This document shows, piece by piece, positions 45,807 through 56,712 of a stretch of DNA of 64,000 bases. Numbering within the stretch: position 1 is the first letter of the stretch; each line of letters starts with the position of its first letter. The position numbers and the translations under genes are program-made. The notes below the pieces were generated by a model. That model worked only from the letters and a program-made list of their open reading frames with translations. It did not search any database and was not told the DNA's origin. The stretch comes from Sequoia sempervirens (taxonomy: Eukaryota; Streptophyta; Pinopsida; Cupressales; Cupressaceae). The DNA is taken from contig VDFB02373365.1 of assembly GCA_007258455.2 (NCBI GenBank), positions 226,188,348 through 226,252,347 on the forward strand. The letters run 5' to 3'.

Positions 45807-46787
45807 TACTCCTAGAGAAGAAATTTCAAGTCCTCTTGAAAACTGGTATGCTCCTTCCTAATCTTCCAATTCCTTTGAAGTTTTTCATTCATCTTTGTAA
45901 CTCTTTCTAGGTCCTTCTTCCTCATCTTCTTCTTAAACCATCTCTTATCCATCATCTTCTCAATTTCTAGGCTCCAAAAATCCATTTCTTGTATATATAC
46001 CTCATTAGTTGCATCTTTATCTTTATCCTCATCATTGGAACACCATATGACAACATATTCACCTTTAGTATAACTTGCATCATACTCTTCCAAACCTTCA
46101 TATACCTCATTAGCCATTTCATCATCAACAACAACTTGATCATGAATATCAACATCAATGTTATCAACAACTTTATCATCAACAACTTGAGTATCAATAC
46201 CAAGGTTATCAATAACATAAAAAACCTTCTCAACTTGTTCATCAACAAAAATTTCATCAACTACTTGAGTAACAACAACAACCATATCATTAATCTCAAC
46301 ATCAACATGTTCATCATCCAACAAAGAAGTTTGTTCATCACCTTGAAAAACAAACTTTACCTCTACCTCATTTGCTACTATCCTTGCTTGTATTTTTCTT
46401 CTTTTTCCTATCTGTTGAATGGGCCATGCAACTCTTTTCTTGATCTTCAAGTGCCAACTTGTTGCTTGTTTGATCCACTATTCCATCTTCATCATGGACT
46501 CTGCATAAAAATCATTGAAATTTTCTTCTCTTCTCCTCATCTCTTTTTTCAACTCAGCTATCTCTTTTTCAATCATCTCTTGTGTCTTCCTTTCTTCCTC
46601 TGCCTACAAATACCTTCTTAACACTTCCATCTTTTCCTCTTCCCGAGCAAGCTTCTCCTTGCTTCACAACTTTTCTTTGCCTCACCTAGGAAATTGAGTT
46701 CTTTCCTCAACCTACACAACACAACACACAACCACAAAAACACAAACTCTCTCTCTGCCCAGACCTTACCAAGCTCTTATACCACTT
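45807..46787 (-). mobile_element. Internal region 1 with primer binding site at 46773-46784
   Basis: 981 bp between LTR A and LTR B. The primer binding site TGGTATAAGAGC differs at one base from TGGTATCAGAGC, the complement of the initiator methionine tRNA 3' end, and lies three bases from LTR B. The region holds one protein frame and nothing else. Confidence 0.85.
45812..46630 (-). pseudogene. Accessory protein of the non-autonomous element, copy 1
   Basis: A frame of 273 codons from ATG at 46630 (MEVLRRYLQAEEERKTQEMI) to 45812, with one stop near 46485 that is also present in copy 2. The N-terminal 50 residues are Glu/Lys/Arg-rich and heptad-like, suggesting a coiled coil. KRRKIQARI is basic. 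The middle is an unusual acidic Asp/Val-rich repeat region (VVDDKVVDNIDVDIHDQVVV). The C-terminus is basic (RWFKKKMRKKD). No zinc knuckle or protease is seen. It could serve as a Gag-like or RNA-binding protein; this is inference. Confidence 0.55.
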
Positions 46788-49001
46788 TGATGCAATACAA
46801 GAGGAAATAAATACACCTTGAAAAACTCTCAAACAAACTTTGACTATCCTTTCATTTAGGACTTCACATTTCCTTCACAAAGCTATAGTTTTAGTTCACC
46901 AAACTAAGTTCCTGATGAAGGCGCAACCCGAGACTTAGAAAATAACCCACAAACAAGAGAATAATTTTATTATTCAGAAAATGGAGCTTCTTACATGCAA
47001 AGGATCTCAAATCCCAAAGTTCTACAACACATGCAAGTTATAGAAAGCTACAAAATCACCCATTCACAATATGCGAGCTTGTCCCCAAAAAGTTACCCAA
47101 AAATTAGAAACCCGCCCATAAATAGGGCTCCTCTTTAGTTTGGAGCCAAAACAACATTCCAATTTGAGTTTAGGCTGTTTGGCGCTGAAAAATTAAAACT
47201 TGAAGTTCAAATTTCAAAAGAACATTTGCAATTGTATCTTCTAGAAAGTGCGCCAACTTCCTGAGGCCATAACTTTTGATCCGGGACTCCGATTCGTGAA
47301 CCGTTTGAACCGTTGGAAAGGTATCGAAGTCAAGAACACGCTAAAAATTTGCTATGCCAATTTCAAAAACTTTCAGGGAAGATCTGAGAGCTCTAAGTGC
47401 CTCAAATCTAACTCAAAAGATTTTCAGGTGTAAATCTAGGAAACTAAAACTGCAATATCTTTCAACCCAAGAATAGAAAATAAAAACTGTAAATTGGGAA
47501 TTTCATTATGACAAAAAGGGTATCCAAAAATGTAAAAACATCTAAAAACCAAGAAACTTGAAATTTAACTATTTTTGGGTGATGCAAGATTGCCCTTACA
47601 CCACTAGATGCTCCTGCATCAGTTCCAAAGCACCAAACCACTTTTGGATTCCATAAACACCTTAAAAATCTTCAAATAATAGACATCAAACCAATTTCCA
47701 ACTCAATTATTTCAAAATAAGAGTAATCACAAAATGGACTGATCAAATCAACAATAGGCCCTTCTAGGCCACACAACAACCAACTACACTAAGCCAAGCC
47801 ATTTTTCCTTCTTGTTGTCTCAAACAAGTATAAATGTTCTTGAAAAACATTGTTAGTCCATTCCCCACCTTGTCTTCAAGAAATTTGAGAAAATACCAAT
47901 TAAAAACCTCCAATTTCCAATCCTAAAGTTGATTGTGTTAAGTCTGTCCAGACAGGACAGTCATGAAAAGAACTCCACCACTTATAAATACATCTATTCC
48001 CATCCTAAAATGGGGTAATATATTTCCAAATACCTTCCCTAAACAAAAATAACATATGAAGAGCTTGAAATCTCGAGCAAGTCTCAAATAGACTTCATTA
48101 TACACTAGTTTTTCACAGATTTTCCATAAAATTCAGACCTAGGGCATTCAAAACTTCATAGCTATCCTTCATCATTTTATTTGAGAATTTGAAATTTAAA
48201 AGAAGATATAAAAAAATACCACTATACCAGATTTCAAGTGATTCTGATGGTGTAATTAAAAGAAACACAATTTTCTTGTATCACTGCTTACCCTAGCAAG
48301 GGTTTAAACCCGTTTTCACTAAAATCAACATAACTTTCTTAAAACATCATGGATTTGATTGAAACAAAAGGGAATTAAATTAGAATCAGAGTTTTGTCTA
48401 TTCACATGAATTCGGCATGCAAATATGGCTGTATGAAGTCATACAAATCTCTGCAACTCAGATTTTCTCAAGAAAACACATAAATTCAATTAAAAATAGA
48501 GGTTTTCTCATTGATTTTCATTGTTTTTACATTCCTCCTCCTTTTCCTCAACCCATGTGAGGCTTATTTAAACATTTCCTACTCCTAACTACCCTCCAAA
48601 ACTGATTGATTTCCTTCCATATTATATTTGACTCTTGCATTCCACAAATCTTGTAATTACACTATTGAGAATTTTACACATTTTGCATTATTTACCCCCA
48701 AAACATTCTAAACACCACAAAAATTTCCTAATACACTATTTAATGATAAAAAAAGACCCTATTCATCCTAATCCAATATTTTACACTCTAAACCCTTCAA
48801 AAACCTCATTTATACATTTTTCTCTTTTGAGCATTATTGACAACATATCACTTTCTGCTTTACAAATATGAGCACTAATTATAATTTTAATGGTCTTTTT
48901 AGACCTTATTGACTCATTTCTTGACCTTAAAATCCTAGACCAACCCATGAATCAACATTTTGATGAAATCTAGATGAAACTAATTGGGTGCTCTTGCACC
49001 A
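46788..49001 (-). repeat. LTR B (middle), interrupted by a solo LTR
   Basis: About 1500 bp when the inserted 46913-47621 and one target copy are left out. It is shared by the two internal regions. Minus-strand start TGGTGCAAGAGCACCC, end TTGCATCA. It carries its own primer binding site downstream and purine stretch upstream, as in an intact LTR. Confidence 0.88.
46913..47621 (-). mobile_element. Solo LTR with 5-bp target duplication
   Basis: 709 bp with ends TGATG...CATCA, flanked by GTTCC at 46908-46912 and 47622-47626. On the minus strand it begins TGATGCAGGAGCATC, the same kind of start as the other LTRs here. With the insertion and one GTTCC removed, the host LTR reads continuously. It has no internal region, so it is a solo LTR left by recombination. 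Confidence 0.92.
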
Positions 49002-49990
49002 TACTCCTAGAGAAAAGAAATTTCAAGTCTTCTTGAAAACTAGTTTGCTCCTTCTTCTTGATCTTCCAATTCATTTGCAGTTTGTCATTCATCTTTGTAA
49101 CTCTTCCTGGATCCTTCTTCCTTGTCTTCTTCTTAAACCATCTCTTATCCATCATCTTCTCAATTGCTAGGCTCCTAAAATCCATTTCTTGTGTATATAC
49201 CTCAATAGCTGCATCTTTGTCTTTATCCTCATCAATGTTGGAACACCAGATGACAACATATTCATCATTAGTATAACCTACATCATGCTCTTGCAAACCT
49301 TCTTATACCTCATTAGATATTTCATCATCAACAACAACTTGATCATGAATATCAACATCAATGTTATCAACAATTTTATCATCAACAACTTGAGTATCAA
49401 TACCAAGGTTATCAGTAACATAAACAACCTTCTCAACTTGTTCATCAACACCAATTTCATCAGCATCTTGAGTACCAACAACAACCATATCATTAATCTC
49501 AACATCAACATGTTCATCATCCAACAAAGAAGTTTGTTAATCGCCTTGCTCAAAAAACTTTACCTCTGCCTCATTTGTTGTTGTCCTTGCTTGTCTTTTT
49601 CTTCTTTTTGCTATCTCTTCAATGGGCCATGTAACTCTTTTCTTGATCTTCAAGTGCCAACTTGTTGCTTGTTTGATCCACTATTCTATCTTCATCATGG
49701 ACTATGCATAAAAATCATTGAACTTTGCTTCTCTTCTCCTCATCTCTTTCTTCAACTCAACTATCTCATTGTCAATCATCTCTTGTGTCTTCCTTTCTTC
49801 CTCTACCTACAAATACCTTCTTAACACTTCCATATTTTCCTCTTCCTAAGCAAGCTTCTCCTTCCTTCACAACTTTTCTTTCTCTCACCTAAGTAATCAG
49901 GTTTTTTCCTCAACCTGCACAACACAACACACAACCAAAAAAATACAAAATCTTTCTCTGCCCAAACCTTGCTAGGATCTGATACCACTT
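49002..49990 (-). mobile_element. Internal region 2 with primer binding site at 49976-49987
   Basis: 989 bp between LTR B and LTR C. The primer binding site TGGTATCAGATC has ten consecutive bases of the methionine-type site. The low end shows the same short purine-rich run before LTR B. Content parallels internal region 1. Confidence 0.85.
49005..49834 (-). pseudogene. Accessory protein of the non-autonomous element, copy 2
   Basis: The same protein as copy 1, more decayed: open pieces 48970-49296 and 49303-49527 carry the acidic DEHVDVEINDMVVVGTQDAD region and the C-terminal RWFKKKTRKKDPGRV part. At least three stops are present, including the one before WIKQATSW shared with copy 1. The acidic Asp/Val region is retained at the same place. 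Confidence 0.5.
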
Positions 49991-51480
49991 TGATGCAATA
50001 CAAGAGGAAGTAAACACAACTTGACAAACTCTCAAACAAACTTTGATTATCCTTTCATTTAGGACTTCACATTTCCTTCACAAAGCTATAGTTTTAGTTC
50101 ACAAATATGAGTTCCAAAGCACCAAACCACTTGTGGATTCCATAAACATCTTCAAATAATAGACATCAAACCAATTTCCAACTCAATTATTTCAAAATCA
50201 GAGTAATCACAAAATGGACTGATCAAATAAGCAATTAGGCCCTTCTGGCCACACAACAACCAACTACACTAAGCCAAGCCATTTTTCCTTCTTGTTGTCT
50301 CAAAAAATTATAAATGTTCCTGTAAAGCATGGTTAGTCCATTCCCCACCTTGTCTTCAAGACATTTTAACAAATACCAATTAAAAACCTCCAATTTCCAT
50401 TCCCAAAGTTGACTGTGTTAAGTTTGGCCAGACATGATAGTCACTAAAAGAACTCCACTACTTGTAAATACATATATTCCCATCCAAAAATGGGGTCATC
50501 TAGTTCCAAACACCTTCCCCCAAAAAAAATAACAAATGAAGAGCTTAAAATCTCGAGCAAATGTCAAATAGACTTCATTATACACTGGTTTTTCACAAAT
50601 TTTCCATAAAATTCAGACCTAGGGCATCCAAAACTTCATAGCTATCCTTCATCATTCGGTCTGAGACTTTCAACTTTAAAGAAGATATAAAAATAGACTG
50701 CCATACTAGATTTCAAGTGATTCCGATGGTGGAATTAAAAGAAACACAATTTTCTTGTATCACTGCTTACCCTAGCAAGGGTTTAAACCTGTTTTCACTA
50801 AAATCAACATAACTTTCTTAAAACATCATGGATTTGAATGAAAAAAAATGGAAACTAAAGTAGACTCAGATATTTTTCATTCCACATGACTGCCCTATGA
50901 AAATAAGGTTGTATGGAGCCATACAAATCTCTGCAACTCAGATTTTCTCAAGAAAACACATAAATTCAATTAAAAACAAAGGTTTTCTCATTGATTTTCA
51001 TTGTTTTTACATTCCTCCTCCCTTGCCTCAACCCATTTGAGGCTTATTTAAACATATTTTACTCCTAACTACCCTCCAAAACTAACTAACTGCCTTCCAT
51101 ATTCCATTTGACTCTTGAATTCCCCAAATCTTGTAATTACACTATTGACAATTTTACACATTTTGCATTATTTACCCCCAAAAAATTCTAAACACCACAA
51201 AAATGTCCTAATACACTTTTTAATGATCAAATATGACCCTATTCATCCTATGCCAAGATTTGACACTCTAAACCTTTCAAAAACCTCATTTCCACATTTT
51301 GCTCTTTTGAGCATTATTGACAAGATATCACCATTGCTTTACAAATATGAGCACTAAAGACAATTTTAATGGTCTTTTTAGACCTTATTGACTCATTTCA
51401 TGACCTTAAACTCCTAGAACAACCCATGAATCAACATTTTGATCAAATTTAGATGAAACTAATTGGGTGCTCCTGCACTA
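49991..51480 (-). repeat. LTR C (5'-most in element orientation)
   Basis: 1490 bp. The minus-strand start is TAGTGCAGGAGCACCC (TGG changed to TAG) and the end is TTGCATCA. It is directly followed on the + strand by the probable target copy GATGA. Confidence 0.87.
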
Positions 51481-52172
51481 GATGATAAGCGAAGCTAGTA
51501 GAATAAGTTGTAGGGGTAGAAAATTTAAAAGAATTTCTAAAACTAATAAGAACAAAGACTTTATAGATGTGTTCCTAAAAAATGCAAAAAATAAAGAAAA
51601 TTTTAGAGTGGATACAAAAAGATCTAATCTTCCAAAGTCGTGTGGGGAGGTAAGCTATTTCCTTATCAAATATTTTACTTTGGAAAGAAGATTCACTTGT
51701 GTGCATTCATAGCATTTTACTCTACTAGTTCATTGAAGACATTTAAGATTTATATTTTTTCTCTTCTATAAAACTGTCTATCCTAAACGGAGAGAATCTT
51801 CCTTTAAATGTTAAAAATTAATATTGTGTTTATACCAATTTAATCTTAATATGCTCAATTAGATTAACCATGTTCATAATAATATTAGTAATATTAGTGT
51901 TACTCAAAAAGACCCTCAAACTATAATATATATTTTCAATTCTTATTGACAATTGAAGCAACTCTTAGAGAACCCTTTAAAAAAGAAGAAGAATATCCTT
52001 CTCAAAGCCTTGTTATGGAATCAAGTCATCTCATAGACATAGATAAAGGCAAAGGGCTTCTTAAGGAAGTTAGAATTGTTTCTACAAGGCAAAGTCGAAT
52101 ATTACCAAGACAAATATAGTGGCATAAAATAAATGAAGTTCATCTGCCACTAACATACATAATATTTTCACG
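51481..52172. other. No gene recognised
   Basis: AT-rich flank of the tandem element. The open frame 51482-51712 is Lys/Arg/Asn-rich without motifs. I see no promoter or repeat. Confidence 0.4.
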
Positions 52173-52484
52173 TTGGCAGCCATGGAATTGATGAGAGAAA
52201 CAGTTGGCATTCTTATGGGAAGCGTACCAAAAGACGTGAACAAGACGGGGGCCTTCAATAGTGATAAAAGCTCATTTGTATTCCCCACCTTTGCTTTCCT
52301 TTGTCAGACAGATTCACGTGAGGCTTTTCTAAAAGTTGGTGTTTATAGAATTTTGACAGTTACTTCTCAGACAATGGAACCCAAAATTCTGCTTTTCTTT
52401 GTATTAATGTTATGCGTATGCCCCACAATAGTAGAACTTTTTAAAATCAAATTAAATGGGAAACCCGGTCTGCTTGCTTTCTAG
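52173..52484 (+). CDS. Hypothetical 103-codon open frame
   Basis: Open from ATG at 52173. An inner ATG at 52374 (MEPKILLFFVLMLCVCPTIV) starts a strongly hydrophobic stretch like a signal peptide or membrane segment. A G-box-like TCACGTGAG lies upstream at 52313-52321. The local base composition is less AT-rich than the flanks. No family is recognised and no continuation exon was found. It may be chance or the first exon of a lost gene. Confidence 0.2.
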   Translation: MAAMELMRETVGILMGSVPKDVNKTGAFNSDKSSFVFPTFAFLCQTDSREAFLKVGVYRILTVTSQTMEPKILLFFVLMLCVCPTIVELFKIKLNGKPGLLAF

Positions 52485-54058
52485 ATAACATAGAGACCAT
52501 CTGACAAACCTTGTGCTTTTAAATGATTTGTCCTCTCATATATAAATGTATATGATTTGTCGTCTCATTATTTGAATGTGTGACCAGTAGGACCCAGATT
52601 AGTTAAAGATAACTTTGGTAGAAATCATATCAACACCAAATAACTCTCACCACAATCATTGAAGTTTATCAGAGATGGACCAGATTGCTCACCTAGAGAA
52701 GTTTATCCAAGGTTGTGTTATCTATTGAAATGGAGCTTTATATCAATGGATTTTTAAGAGATTGAGATAAAGAGTGGAGAGATCAGTTACTACACCATGA
52801 TGCAAATTCCACTGTGCTAGTAAAAATGGAAAGTAGGAGATTTAAAAATAAAGGAATCGGTTAATCATAAGAAAACATTAATTATGATTCTGATTTGAGA
52901 TCATTTCCTATTTTGATGGGATAAATGTATGATAGTAACCTTGGAAGTGATAAAAGTTATTTAATAATCAGTCTTAAGTCATTTCAAGATAATTGAAAGA
53001 TTGGATTTTATTTTCATTTACTAGATTTTATATTGTAAAGTGATGGATATTTATATCTAGGTTTTTGGATTATTGGGCTTAAGTTTCTATCATTTATTTA
53101 ATAATTAATCTTAAAGTCATTTCAAGATAATCGAAAGACAGATTTTATTTTCATTTACTAGATTTTATATTGTGAAGTGATGGATATTTATATCTATGCT
53201 TTTGGATTATTGGGCTTAGGTTTATATCATTTATTCGTGATAGATGTTCGGTTTTTATCTTAAGGTATGTAGTTTGGTTTAAAATCATTTAAGTATTTAT
53301 TTTTCTAAGAAAATTATAAAACACTTTTTTTTTTATCCATCTATGACATCTAATAAAATGTATGAGTAACTGTGGATTCGGTTTTTCTTAATGTTCTAAT
53401 AGATAGCACATTATATAGAAAACATTTTGATGGATATATTTTTCAGTTTTATTACTTTAAGTAACTTTTGTGATCAATATAGCAAAGTGTAATATAATTT
53501 GGAAAGATCCAATTCATTTACTTTTATCTCTCTAAACCTGATATCATTTGATATTTTTTTAAAACTAGATAGATTAGAGTAGGGTAAATTAAACATTTTT
53601 CTTTTCTTATATGATCTTCACTAATAAATCATCTTGGTACATCTGGTAAACAATCATTAATTATCACAGTTTATGTATTGAGCAACATTGAATCACAAAC
53701 AATTCTAAAAGTATGTACTAAAACATATTAGGTATATTTAAGAACACTAGATTTCCTAAAAGATAATAATTAATCCTCTTAAATAAAACTTTTTCAAATA
53801 ATATTTTAGCTACATATCATATTATGAACTTAAATGAGTAAACAAAACCATAGAGTAAGTGATTCATTTTCAATAGAAAATAATGAATTACACTTATTGT
53901 TAATTTAATAAAATGGCCATCAACACAAATGAATCTACAAGAATTAATATGTTTTTTTAGTAAAGAATATGATGTGCGAGGCTATATCTCAAAAAATGAA
54001 CCAAAATTGTTAAAATAGCCTAGAGAATTATAGTTTGTGTTTATGGTCCAAAGTATCA
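52485..54058. other. AT-rich sequence without a gene, with a 138-bp tandem duplication
   Basis: The stretch is very AT-rich and has no long open frame. Within it, about 52961-53097 and 53098-53235 are near-identical adjacent copies (ATTTCAAGATAA, ACTAGATTTTATATTGT and TTGGATTATTGGGCTTA in each), 138 bp apart. Nothing else is recognised. Confidence 0.6.
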
Positions 54059-54360
54059 GGTCATCCCATAATAATGGATCCCAAACTTGGTGCATCTTGA
54101 TTTTTGCCTAAAATCACATGTTGTTTTTAAAAACTAATGATTTTAGCCTTGAGGGATTCCATATAAATGGTTTTAATTGAAGAGGGTTAGATAAGACCCC
54201 TTAGATCAAACCTCCTTGTATAGAACCTCTATAGTCTTAAATCATACCCTTAATGGAGTCTCCTCTGCACCTATCAAAATAAAAGCAAAAACATTCTTTT
54301 GTGTACCTTTGAAGGGATTAAATAAATTCATTTAGAAATTATATTTTGTAAGTATGTAAC
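54059..54360 (-). mobile_element. Partial TIR element, inverted relative to 56713-57691
   Basis: It begins with GGTCATCCCATAATAATGG, like the terminal repeat of the element at 56713, and then matches the reverse complement of that element's right end (GAAGAGGGTT, TAGATCAAACC, CACCTATCAAAAT). The far end is not identifiable. It is a second, truncated copy facing the other way. Confidence 0.5.
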
Positions 54361-54474
54361 TCTTATTATAAGATTTCCGAAAAGTATAATTTTAAATATT
54401 TTGAATTTTATTATTATACTTATTATTAGAAACTAAGAAGATCTAGGAGATAAGAAATAAGAAAATGAACAATT

Positions 54475-54837
54475 GATGCATAAAATTGTATTTAGCTTAG
54501 TATTGACAATGAGCTCAAACCCTCATTATAAAGAATGAGGATGAGCAAACTCATGCCACAAGAATAGGCAATCACATGCCATGGATTGAGGAGAGGACTC
54601 TTCATCCTGCAATGGTGGTGAGTTGCACATGCCATGGATTGAGGAGAGGACTCTTCATCTTGCAGTGGTGGCAAGTTCCTCTCCTCTATGCAAGGGAGAG
54701 GTGTTGAGAGGGATTTGACACCTCTCAAGTCACCTCAACAACCTTGACACCTCATGGGGAATGAGTCAAGGGTCAACTCCAACACCTAACTAGGCTTAAG
54801 TTAGCCTAACTAGAGTAGAATACACTAACACTTATAT
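54475..54837 (-). repeat. Copia-like LTR fragment with a 53-bp duplication
   Basis: On the minus strand it starts TGTTAGTGTATTC and has phrases shared with 55427 onward (TTAAGCCTAGTTAGG, GGTGTCAAGGTT). A 53-bp unit (CACATGCCATGGATTGAGGA...) is duplicated at 54573 and 54626. The TGTTAG start is common in plant Copia LTRs. No coding sequence accompanies it. Confidence 0.4.
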
Positions 54838-55426
54838 TTTGTTTCCTGTGATTATTGTTTTTAACTAAACATCGAGGTGTTTTTTTCACTCATGTAGAAA
54901 TTTAAAAAAAAAATTCTAAAAAATATGGGTGCACGATGCATTAGTGTTCTTGTTTTAGTACAAAAAATATAATTTAAATACATAAAAAACAAGTCATGCA
55001 TGATGACATACACCTATGTCCAAATTATAATTACTTTGACTTAAAAAATTAATTAAAAAAACTATGAAAAAATATCCATGCACTAGATATTGATATTAAA
55101 CATCTAAATTTTAAAAATTATAATTATATCATTTCAATAAAAAAGTCATGCATGACGACATAAACATCACTTTAAAAAAATGTTGCTTACCAGAAAAAAT
55201 AAGTTATTAAAAGTTACATAAAAAAATTCACAATTTATTTCTATTTTTTTTAAAATTATATATTTAGAATCCACACACAAATCGTTATAAGTCACTAGTT
55301 CACATCATCTTTAAATTATTAATGGTTTAGTTGCTATAGGTTTCATAAAGTGAATTGTTTTTTAAATTTTGATATTAATGTCTATTAAATTAGAAAAATT
55401 TCCTATTTTGTGAATCAAAATGGTTG
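54838..55426. other. AT-rich sequence, nothing recognised
   Basis: It lies between the two oppositely oriented LTR fragments. There are many A and T runs and no open frame of note. Confidence 0.5.
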
Positions 55427-55729
55427 TTAGTGTATATATTTCATACATACACCTGGGCTTTAAGCCTAATTAGGCATCTATAAACATGCACATGCAAGGT
55501 GTCAAGGTTAGTTAGGATTTTTAGAGGTGTCGACTCACTTTCAATGCCTCATGCTACTTTTATGGAGATTTCGTGCCTCCTTCATGCCTATTTATGCACG
55601 CCTCTTTGATCTAATTCATTTTTGGTGTTTGAATCTTTGTAATTTAATCTCTCTGCTGCTCATTTTTTAGACCTTTGCCCACAAATTGGAGACCCTTGCT
55701 GCATAAATTTGAGATCCATGTCTGCATAT
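55427..55729 (+). repeat. Copia-like LTR fragment, inverted relative to 54475-54837
   Basis: Starts TGTTAGTGTATAT and shares CTTTAAGCCTAATTAGGC and AAGGTGTCAAGGTTAG with the fragment to the left, in the other orientation. It is followed by TATTTATGCACGCC, a possible TATA-like site. The right end is unclear. Confidence 0.4.
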
Positions 55730-56135
55730 GAAGTATAAAGTGTGCATTGGAAATTTTATAGTTGCATTTATTTTTTGTAGAAGATTATGGCGCAATCTAG
55801 AGAGAGTAGGCCATGATATCCCTGATTTTTTGTTCAAAGGAGAACATCTATTACCATCTTGTTGTTGAGAGGTGAACATCTATTACCATCGCACCCTTCA
55901 TCTTTTGCATGCTGACACTCTTTTTAGCAGGTGCATGACAAATATCGAAGTATGAAGTGTGCATTGGACATTTTATAGTTGCATTTATTTTTTGTAGAAG
56001 ATTATGGCGCAATATAGAGAGAGTAGGCCATGATATCCCTGATTTTTTGTTGAGAGGTGAACATCTATTACCATCGCACCCTTCATCTTTTGCATGTTGA
56101 CACTCTTTTTAGCAGCTGGATGACAAATATTAAGG
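55730..56135. repeat. 217-bp direct duplication
   Basis: GAAGTATAAAGTGTGCATTG (55730) and GAAGTATGAAGTGTGCATTG (about 55947) start two adjacent copies. The second lacks about 31 bp of the first (the part around CAAAGGAGAACATC). No gene. It may be the region just downstream of the LTR fragment. Confidence 0.85.
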
Positions 56136-56707
56136 TTGCATAAATTGTAGGCCATTTCAATTCTTATGTCATCAAAGGGAGGGGAAGCCTTCTCAACCTC
56201 TAGCCCTTGGTCATATGGGATTTATAGCCCTTGGTTTTTTTCCAACCCAAGGGGGCTTAAAATTCTTTCTATTTTTCTCTCTATATCCTCTCCAAAATAG
56301 TTATTTCCAAATTTTGTTAGTACAAAATTTTATGTGTGAATTTGCAATAGGATTGAAACTTAAAAGTACTATAACTTTTAAATGGTAGCTCAAAATTAAG
56401 TTTCATTATTTTCTATGAAGAATTGGGTGCAAAATTATTTGAGCCTTCATTTCAAACATTCTACATTGAGTTGTATGACAATTAAAAAAAATAAAAATTA
56501 AAACTTATGAATGAACCTAAGTTGAGAGATTTTTTTATGCATGGGATGTTGATGGGACCGATGTTTGTTGTGACAACCATGACTTGAATGTGGATAAGGA
56601 TAATATGGATATTGATAAATATTATTTTCAAACCACTGGGGCATATAATAGTGTGGAAAAGTTGAAGAGTTTTTGTGGATGTGAATGTCAGTATTTTGCA
56701 ACACAAA
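56136..56707. other. No gene recognised
   Basis: AT-rich. A short open frame 56584-56811 has a Cys pair (CGCECQ) but reads into the TIR element and has no known homologue that I recall. Confidence 0.35.
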
Positions 56708-56712
56708 TCAAG

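Larger units (their letters stand above)
44307..51480 (-). mobile_element. Non-autonomous LTR retrotransposon in tandem (LTR-internal-LTR-internal-LTR)
   Basis: Three LTRs of about 1.5 kb (44307-45806, 46788-49001 including an insertion, 49991-51480) alternate with two internal regions of about 1 kb. In minus orientation each internal region starts with a methionine-tRNA-type primer binding site and ends with a short purine-rich stretch. No gag, RT or integrase is present. The flanks AATGA (44302-44306) and GATGA (51481-51485) differ at one base, fitting one original insertion with later LTR-LTR unequal recombination. LTR starts (TGGTG(C/T)AGGAGCACCC) resemble the chromovirus LTR, which could have supplied the enzymes. 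Confidence 0.85.

Noticed and set aside
45989..46330. Microsatellite-like ATC/AAC runs as a regulatory repeat
   Set aside because: They are the codons of the Asp/Val-rich protein read on the other strand.
45989..46621. 210-codon + strand frame rich in Asn and Ile (and its twin at 49189-49824)
   Set aside because: It is the reverse reading of the acidic Asp/Val repeat protein on the minus strand. The minus frame has the right orientation relative to primer binding site and LTR.
46773..46784. tRNA-like fragment near the LTR
   Set aside because: Only the 12 bases complementary to the methionine tRNA end are present, so it is a primer binding site and not a tRNA gene.
52374..52484. Signal-peptide-like start as evidence of a secreted host protein
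   Set aside because: Only 36 codons follow before a stop, and no downstream exon was found. It is kept only as a low-confidence open frame.
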